Part shown: in pieces, positions 57,575-64,000 of the stretch | Numbering within the stretch: position 1 is the first letter of the stretch | Layout of the letters: every line of letters begins with the position of its first letter | Assembly: GCF_900660515.1 (NCBI RefSeq) | Contig: NZ_LR214972.1 | Span: 496,001-560,000, forward strand | Direction: 5' to 3' | Length of the DNA stretch: 64,000 bases | DNA from: Mycoplasmopsis bovirhinis | Lineage (GTDB): Bacteria; Bacillota_I; Bacilli_A; Mycoplasmatales; Metamycoplasmataceae | Program-made: the position numbers and the translations under genes | The notes under the pieces: model-generated | Told to the model about the DNA's origin: nothing | What the model saw: only the letters and a program-made list of their open reading frames with translations | Database searches by the model: none

Positions 57575-58444
57575 ATGAAAGATATCGCAATAGTTGTTGA
57601 TTCTGCTTGTGGTTTAGATAAAATTCAAGCAGAAAAACTTGGTTTTTATTTTTTACCATTACAAATACAAATGGATGGTTTAAATTACAATGATGGAATT
57701 GATATTAATTCTTCAACATTCTTTGATAAATTTAATTTAAATACTAAAGGTGTTAAAACTTCTGCAACACCAATTGGTTACTCTGAAAATTTAATTGAAG
57801 AATTATCAAATAAATACAAACAGGTTGTGATTTTTCCAATTTCACAACATCTCTCAAGTCAATATTCTTTTTTAAAAATAATTTCAGATAAATATCAAAA
57901 TGTACATGTTGTTGAATCAGTTGACGTAGCTCAAACAATTTTGTTTAGAGTTAATAAATTTATAACTAATTTAGAAAAACTTGGTTTAGATAATTCAATT
58001 AAATTAGCGAGTATTTGGAATGATTCTGAATTAGATATTACTTTAGTACCAAAATACAATGATTATTTAGTCAAGGGCGGAAGATTATCTAAACCAGTTG
58101 CAACTTTAGCAAAATTACTTAAAATCGTACCATTAATTCGTTTTCAAAATGGTACTTTAGAAAAACAAGGTAAAGGAAGATTATTTTTAAAATCATTGCA
58201 AAATGCTTTAGATGAAAAAATGCAAAAATTTAGCAGTGATGATGAAATAATTTTACTTGGACAAAAAACTTCGGAAGCTAAAGAATTATTAACTTATTTA
58301 GAACAAAAATATCAAGTTAAAACAAGAATTTTTCCAATTCCTAACGTAATTTCAATTCATACTGGTCCAGAAGCAATTGTTATTTTAAAGGGAACAAAAT
58401 TAAAAACTACTTTAGAAAAATATTTTACCAATGAAAATATATAA
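57575..58444 (+). CDS. DegV family fatty-acid-binding protein
   Basis: 289 residues, normal for the family. DegV/FakB proteins bind a fatty acid and present it to a kinase (FakA), which makes acyl-phosphate for PlsY. The N-terminal signature is IAIVVDSACGLDKIQAEKLG, followed by VKTSATPIGY (the fatty-acid Thr-Ser loop), IFPISQHLSSQY, and KGGRLSK in the second domain. Overlaps the tsaE gene by 14 bases. plsY is also in this window. Confidence 0.92.
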   Translation: MKDIAIVVDSACGLDKIQAEKLGFYFLPLQIQMDGLNYNDGIDINSSTFFDKFNLNTKGVKTSATPIGYSENLIEELSNKYKQVVIFPISQHLSSQYSFLKIISDKYQNVHVVESVDVAQTILFRVNKFITNLEKLGLDNSIKLASIWNDSELDITLVPKYNDYLVKGGRLSKPVATLAKLLKIVPLIRFQNGTLEKQGKGRLFLKSLQNALDEKMQKFSSDDEIILLGQKTSEAKELLTYLEQKYQVKTRIFPIPNVISIHTGPEAIVILKGTKLKTTLEKYFTNENI

Positions 58445-58820
58445 CTTAAACAATGAGTCACAACTTGCAGAAGTTGTTTCTTTTTGATTACCAATAATCA
58501 AAAAGAAAAAAATAGTCCTTTTAAACGGTGATTTAGGGTCAGGTAAAACAACTTTTATTAAAGAATTGGCAAAACAACTTGGAATTAAAGAAAAAATAAC
58601 CTCTCCTTCTTTTAATTATATGAAAGTATATAATGGTTTAATTCATATTGATTTATATAACTATAAGGGTGATATAAATGAATTTGAAGATTATTTTGAA
58701 GATAATGTTGTAGCAATTGAATGAGCAAATCTATTTAATTTAGATTATAAAAATTACGTTGAAGTAAATGCATCATTAAATAATGATGAAAGTCATACTT
58801 TTGAAATAAAGGAATTTTAA
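58431..58820 (+). CDS. tsaE: tRNA threonylcarbamoyladenosine biosynthesis ATPase TsaE
   Basis: 129 residues from ATG 58431, inside the end of degV. TsaE is the ATPase that regenerates the TsaB-TsaD complex during t6A37 formation. The Walker A motif reads LNGDLGSGKTTFIKELA at about residues 35-51. SPSFNYMKVY is the switch-like segment, then LIHIDLYNY and VVAIEWANL, with Trp from TGA. Short but in the family range. Confidence 0.9.
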
Positions 58821-59383
58821 TGAATCTTTATTTAGATACAGCTACATCAGATTTTTTAATTATTTTATTTGATAATAGTTGAAAAATTATAGACCACATT
58901 TTAATTGAAAATATTGCTAAGAAAGTTGATTTATTAATTGAAAATTTTAACTTACTACTCCAAAGAAATAATTTAAATACTTCTAAAATTAAAAGTTTTT
59001 ATTTAAATCTTGGCCCTGGTTTTTTTACAGGAATAAGAATCTCATTAATTTTTTTAAGAACTATTTCGTTATTACAAAACCAAGAGATATATACAACTTC
59101 TAGTTTTAAAATATTAAATTTTGTAAATCCTAAACTTAATGAGATGTATTTAGATGCTCAAGGCGGAAAATTATTTTATTTAAATAAAGATCAATTTAAT
59201 AAAACAAATTATCTTAATAACATAAAAATTATCGATAGTGAAAATAATCAAGTTAACAAAATTAACTATTATTTATTTGTAGATAATTTTGTTAATTCAA
59301 AAGATATTTTTACAGAGGAAACAAATATATTAAATATAAATCCATATTACATTAAAAAACCTCAAATAGGAAGTAAAAAATAA
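58820..59383 (+). CDS. tsaB: tRNA threonylcarbamoyladenosine biosynthesis protein TsaB
   Basis: 187 residues; start and stop overlap both neighbours (TAATG). TsaB is the inactive sibling that dimerises with TsaD. Typical landmarks are the start MNLYLDTATSDFLI and the helix loop LNLGPGFFTGIRISLIFLRT. The C-terminal half is short and divergent, as in many mycoplasmas. Confidence 0.88.
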
Positions 59384-60318
59384 TGAAAATATTAGGTATA
59401 GAAACTTCACATGATGATACCTCTCTTGCAATCTTAGAAGATGGCAAGATATTAGATATGTGAACAATTTCTCAAATTGATATATTTAAAGAATTTGGAG
59501 GGACAATACCAGAACTTGCTTCAAGAGAACATATTAAAAATATTTCAATTATTCAAACTTTAATTCAGGATAAGTATGATTTAAACACAATTGATTATAT
59601 AGCTTATACTAAAGAACCTGGTTTAATTGGTTCTTTACAAGTAGGTTATTTATTTGCAAGTGCTTTATCAATTACCTTGCAAAAACCTCTTATCCCAATT
59701 AACCATTTAGATGGTCATTTTTTATCATCTACTATTAATAATAAAGTTATTTTTCCGGCTCTTTGTTTATTAGTATCTGGTGGTCATACACAATTATTAT
59801 TTTCTAATGATATAAATGATATTCAAATAATAGGAGAAACTCTAGATGATGCAGTTGGAGAAGTTTTTGATAAAGTAGCTAATAAATTAGAGTTAGGCTT
59901 TCCTGGTGGACCAATTATTGATAAAATATTTGAACAATATAAAGATGAGTATATAACTTTATCAAAACCAAAAACTCAAGCCGAATTTGATTTTTCGTTC
60001 AGTGGTTTAAAAACTCAAGTCTTAAATTTAATTAACCAGTCTAAAATAAAAAATCAAAAACTAAATAAAGAACAAATTGCAGCCAGTTTTCAAAAAACAG
60101 CTATCGATTATTTGATTCAAAAAACACAAAAAGCATTGGAAAAATACAATGTTAAAACATTAATGCTTGGGGGTGGAGTAAGTTCTAATAAATATTTAAG
60201 ATCTCAGTTTGTGAAATTACATTCTAACAGCATAATTCCAGATCTAAAATATTCAACAGATAATGGAGCAATGATTGCACAGGCTGCTTATTTGCAATTT
60301 TTAAAGAAAAATAGTTAA
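59383..60318 (+). CDS. tsaD: tRNA N6-adenosine threonylcarbamoyltransferase TsaD
   Basis: 311 residues. It transfers threonylcarbamoyl to A37 of ANN-decoding tRNAs. Motifs are clear: ILGIETSHDDTSLAI at the start, metal-binding INHLDGHF (His-x3-His), LLVSGGHTQL, GETLDDAVGEVFDKVA, and the late STDNGAMIAQAA. It completes a tight tsaE-tsaB-tsaD order. tsaC, which makes the substrate, is not in the window. Confidence 0.96.
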
Positions 60319-60344
60319 ACACACTTACAAATTATAGTGAACCC

Positions 60345-61330
60345 ATAAAATTGAGCTAAAATTAATTTAAGGATTGATGCCTATATTCTAAAGGTGTCAG
60401 TCCTTTTAATTTTATAATAATACGTTTTTTGTTGTAATAATTTATATACTTGTCATTGCTTTTTCATAAACATAAAACATTTCATTTTTCATGGTAACAA
60501 AAAATATTTCTATAACACAATTATCATAGTAATTTCCTTTCCGTGACATGCTTTGCTTAACAGCACTTTTAATTAATTTATCATGATTATTGTTTCATTT
60601 GGTATTGTCATCCTTGGCGCGAATGTAAAATTAATTCATTAAGATTTTTATACTTTTTAAAGATTTTATTTAGCATTTCTGCCACTTGTTCAAAATTAGG
60701 ACTTTTCGAAATTGTGTATGAAATTATTTCACGGTTATGAACATCTATAATTGGTGATAAATATAGTTTTTCACTTGCTATTTTGAATTTAGAAACATCA
60801 GTGCTTTAAGTTTGATTCAATTTTGTAGTTTTGAAGTTTCTCTCTTAATAAGTGTTATGATTATTTTTCTCTACAATCTTTGTAAGGAGTAAGTTATTAC
60901 AAACTTTCCCAGTTTCACCTTTATATGATTTGTACTTTGCTTTTGGCTGTAAACCAAATAAATTAAGTAATTTAATTAATCTTTTAACTTTTTTATAGTT
61001 AACAATATAACCTCTAATTCGTAGTTCTAAATAAATTCTTCAATATCCATAACGTAACTTATTTTCCATGAAAATATTTGTTGTTACTTGTTTTAAATCA
61101 AAATCTTTATCATCTTTTGAAAAACTTCGCAAAATATAAAAGTATGTTGTTTTTTTTATATTTATGCCTTGATTCAAATATTACTTTTGCTTTTTCATGT
61201 TTGCTTGCTCTGTCCTTTGTTGAACCAAGGCTCTCAATTTTTTTAATACATCTACCTCCATTTCAAGCCGGCATTTCTTTCTTTAAGTTCTTTAATTCTC
61301 AACTGGAATATAAGTGGTTAAAATAACTTT
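60345..61330 (-). mobile_element. Decayed IS3-family (IS150/IS1138-like) transposase
   Basis: On the minus strand, fragments of OrfA and OrfB can be read in several frames: an OrfA end with VLKKLRALVQQR, then YGYWRIYLELRIRGY, then KLYLSPIIDVHNREIISYTI with the first catalytic Asp, LILHSRQGWQYQM (normally LILHSDQGWQY; the second Asp is replaced), and SMSRKGNYYDNCVIEIFF with the Glu motif. Many stops and shifts make it inactive. The left end, with GTGAACCC near 60350, resembles an IS3 end. No clear right end is seen. Confidence 0.75.
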
Positions 61331-61471
61331 TCAGTATAAAGCAGAATGTCATCAGAAATTCTTCTTTATATTTATATTATCGTTATATATTTTAAAGACA
61401 TAGTTTTTTTCGTTGATCATCAATATTTTTATATAATTTGTTATAATTAAAAAAATTACAAAGGAGTTAAT

Positions 61472-62323
61472 TTGCATACAGGTTTAGTGCGTGGTCTGGG
61501 TATTATTAGTTTCTTACCAAAAAGCCAATGAAAAAATATTTCAGATAGTTATTTATTCTTTTTTTTATTAAAATATGATTATTCAAACATATTTCTAATA
61601 TCTTTAGCAGCCCTTATCACTTTGCTTATTTTTATATTATTTATGAAAAAATACTTAGAAGTGAAGAAATATAAACTCCCCTTTTTTCATATTTATAATA
61701 TCTTAAATAGTAATACTATAAATTATTTTATAGAAAATAAAATAAAATTAAAACAACAATATTTTGATAATTTAAAACTAGTTCTGAAAACTTATGATGA
61801 ATTTAAATTTCAAAGGTACAGTAAAAAAATAACACATTATTCAAAGTTTGATAATTCTCTAGTTATTATTATTGCTTTATTTTTAAATCCACTAATTCTA
61901 GTTTTTGGAATATTACAAATAAACTCAGATTATTACATAACTCACCTAATTGTCACAGTTTATCTTGTCTTATTGCTAGCAATAGCTTCTCTATTAAATA
62001 TTAAAATAAATGTTAATAAATACCACATTGAAAACATTCATTATAAAGAAGCAATAGACGAATGAGAAAAATTTAATTACCAATTAAGTGATAATTCCAA
62101 TTTTATAAATATTTATAATGAAAAGTTGTCAAAAACCTATAATAATCAAAAAATCTATTTTAAAGATTCAGGTAACAGAATTATTAAAATTAGATTAAGT
62201 TTACAAAATAAAAATTATAATAATAATATATTTAAAGACCAAACTCAATGGGAATATTTTAATAAAGTACTGCCTTGAGACCTTATCAGTACTAAAAAAG
62301 AGGCAATTAAACATGAAACTTAA
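61472..62323 (+). CDS. Cassette B first gene: membrane protein, intact
   Basis: TTG 61472 is chosen as start because AAAGGAG stands five to six bases before it and the cassette A relative also starts at TTG. 283 residues. One membrane span lies near residues 39-57 (ending in the KYLEVKKYKL basic stretch), two more near 130-170, with a polar, probably helical segment between (IKLKQQYFDNLKLVLK). The soluble C-terminal domain ends with WEYFNKVLPWDLI. It is related by eye to both outer genes of cassette A and to the gene at 63647. It overlaps the central gene by 11 bases. Function unknown. Confidence 0.7.
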
Positions 62324-63644
62324 AAAAGCATTCATTTCAAATATTGACATAATCCAAGTATCTAATTTTGCTACTGTATCGAGCGTTACAAATGCACCAC
62401 AAGTTCCCAAAGAATCCAATCTATCACAGCAAGAAGAAGTTAGACTAACTAATAATATAATTTCAGTTATTTCTCAAACAGTTGATAACACTAAAAATAT
62501 CACTAAACTAACACAAACTCGAAATACTAAAGATAATCAAAAGGTAAAACAAGATTTCCTAAATAAAATTACTAAAAATTTAGATTTTAGTATTATTAGC
62601 AACCCAGGGAAAGAACTTGAAATTAAGAATCGTTTAAGAGACTATGATTTGGTAACAGAATACAATAATGAATTAATAAAAATAAAAAATGAACTTAATA
62701 TTAACAAATATCCTAAACTAATGGAAAAAGCTCCAGATCGTATTTTAACTCCATATAAAACATATATAAATAACGATCCTGGAACATCGAAGGTTTTAAG
62801 CCTTTTACTTGAAAAGTATCAACAAACTTTTAAAATTAAAGCTGAGTTATATGATAAATTAGCTGATGAACAAAAAACATATGTTGAATTACAAAGACTT
62901 ATAGTAATATTTACTGCTATTTCTGCTGTTTCTGGATTTTTTGGATTGTTTATTGCTCCGTTTGCTGTAGTTGCTGTCGGAGCAGGAATAATAGCATTGG
63001 TTTTAAGTGCATTCAAAGAACTCCGCAAGAGTAAAATAAATGTATTAAAAAAGCAATTAGAATTACTTGATCAAATTAAAGAAATGGATTTTACCAATAT
63101 AATTGTAGATGGTTCAAAATTATCAGTAGATATTCTCTCTTTAACAGCTAATGCCTTAATAAAAAGGTTAAAAGTTAATGGTCCACTTTCTAAAGCGAGT
63201 AAATATATTTCAAAAGGCTGAGGAATTTTAAGTGTAGGATATGATTTTTACAGTCTGATAAAATCGAAAGAGGAATTAGACGAAGAAATGAATGTTTTAA
63301 ATAAATATAATGAGCAAATTATTGAGATCAAGGATATGAGAGCGCAATATGGCAAACAATGAGATAATTTTAAAAAACTTAATAAAATTGTAGTCATTTC
63401 TGAAACACCGCAAAATTTTGCTTATAAAAGCCGTGGCACTGGTGGAACTAATATGTTCTTTAAAAGATTAATTGATGGGAAAATCTTTAGTAGGAAAGAA
63501 ATGCTTGCTATGAGTAAGCATGAACTAGAAAGTTATAATTTAATAAAAGTTAAAAGAGCAGTTTCTAAAAATAATCAAAAATATTCATATGAATATATTC
63601 GAAGAAAAAATAGCAATAACTTATTAGAAGATAATTTAGGTTAA
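62313..63644 (+). CDS. Cassette B central gene: protein with hydrophobic segment and conserved C-terminal module
   Basis: 443 residues from ATG 62313. There is no signal peptide. A helical, Asn/Lys-rich N-terminal half is followed by one long Gly/Ala-rich hydrophobic segment at about residues 196-234, broken by SGFFGLFIAPF and so probably a membrane hairpin. A coiled-coil-like stretch follows (ELDEEMNVLNKYNEQIIEIK near 325-345). The last ~85 residues, from about VVISETPQ, are nearly the same in cassette A. The buried hairpin with flanking coils recalls membrane-inserting effector or toxin proteins, but that is only a resemblance. Function unknown. Confidence 0.7.
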
Positions 63645-63646
63645 AA

Positions 63647-64000
63647 TTGATTTTTGAAGCTATTACAATTACATGATCAATTATTTTTTTAATATGAAGT
63701 GTATTAACAACATATAATATTATTTATATTAAAAAAAGAAAAAAAGAACTTTTATTCTTTCCTAATTTATTTTTTTTAGGTAAAAAACAAACACAAGAAT
63801 ATTTTCTCAACAATTCAATAAAATTAGAGGACTTTTATTTTGAAAACTTAATAAAAATAATTAAAGAACTACAATTTAAATACAAAAAACTCCAAATTGC
63901 AAGCAATCATTCTTATATCTGAAATTTCATAATAGGTTTATTAGTTTGGTTTTTTGCCTTCTTAATCCCCTTATCATATATCGAGTTTAAATTCGACAGA
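63647..64000 (+). CDS. Cassette B third gene: membrane protein, cut by window end
   Basis: The likely start is TTG 63647, two bases after the stop of the central gene; 118 codons are visible and the frame is open at the window edge. An N-terminal span, reading IIFLIWSVLTTYNIIYI, is followed by NNSIKLEDFYFENLIKI, which parallels ENKIKLKQQYFDNLKLV of the first gene, and a second span. The outer genes of the cassette are therefore paralogues. Confidence 0.65.

Noticed and set aside
60345-61330. An active IS3 element
   Set aside because: Multiple stops and frame changes, and the second catalytic Asp is replaced in the HS-x-QGWQY motif.
62313-63644. Central cassette protein as a pore-forming toxin
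   Set aside because: Only a hydrophobic hairpin with coiled flanks supports this; no family motif is seen, so it is kept as an unknown.

Overview
This window comes from a mollicute of the Mycoplasma hominis lineage (Mycoplasmopsis/Metamycoplasma type). The DNA is very AT-rich. TGA must be read as Trp (code 4): EF-Tu has no internal TGA, but parC, lysS, mnmE, tatD, tyrS, tsaD and nearly every other gene run through in-frame TGA codons at conserved Trp positions. Lipoprotein signal peptides are frequent, homopolymer tracts interrupt surface genes, and the housekeeping set is compact.

Layout. (1) 1-13194: three tandem ~4.85 kb genes for giant secreted lipoproteins with a C-terminal trypsin-like (DUF31/MIP-like) domain. 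The first is cut by the window edge. The second and third each carry a one-base shortening of a homopolymer, A7 and G6. Copies 1 and 3 share blocks of near-perfect identity separated by diverged DNA, which indicates gene conversion. (2) 13432-14643: a membrane-anchored EEP-fold nuclease. (3) 14644-16975: decayed lipoprotein remnants. (4) 17228-20088 (minus): cassette A, two related small membrane proteins flanking a larger protein with a hydrophobic segment; all three genes are broken. (5) 20516-22245: a GC-rich hairpin and a frameshifted DDE transposase. (6) 22414-41753: mostly core genes (trigger-factor-related chaperone, phosphoketolase, EF-Tu, a canonical-size MIP-like protease, upp, parC, lysS, an orphan hsdM, rsmA-tatD-mnmE, a PQ-loop membrane protein, msrA). 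(7) 41821-50333: a small intact trypsin-like lipoprotein, then an eroding array of a repeated X-Y-Z cassette (exported helical protein, lipoprotein, multi-span membrane protein) in which only one Z gene and the small protease are intact. (8) 50403-60318: core genes (frr, pyrH, plsY, def, two membrane proteins, a DJ-1 protein, tyrS, a YtpR-type protein, degV, tsaE-tsaB-tsaD). (9) 60345-61330: an IS3-family relic. (10) 61472-64000: cassette B, the intact plus-strand counterpart of cassette A, running off the window.

Function. The surface genes fit host interaction: large proteases with an H/D/S triad, the family in which immunoglobulin cleavage is known, beside a surface nuclease. Xfp would supply acetyl-phosphate, and TsaE/B/D supply most of the t6A tRNA-modification machinery. 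Many core genes have TATAAT only 6-9 bases before the start codon, suggesting leaderless mRNAs.

The best candidates for something undescribed are the symmetric three-gene cassette A/B and the X-Y-Z array. All homology calls were made by eye; no database search was run.
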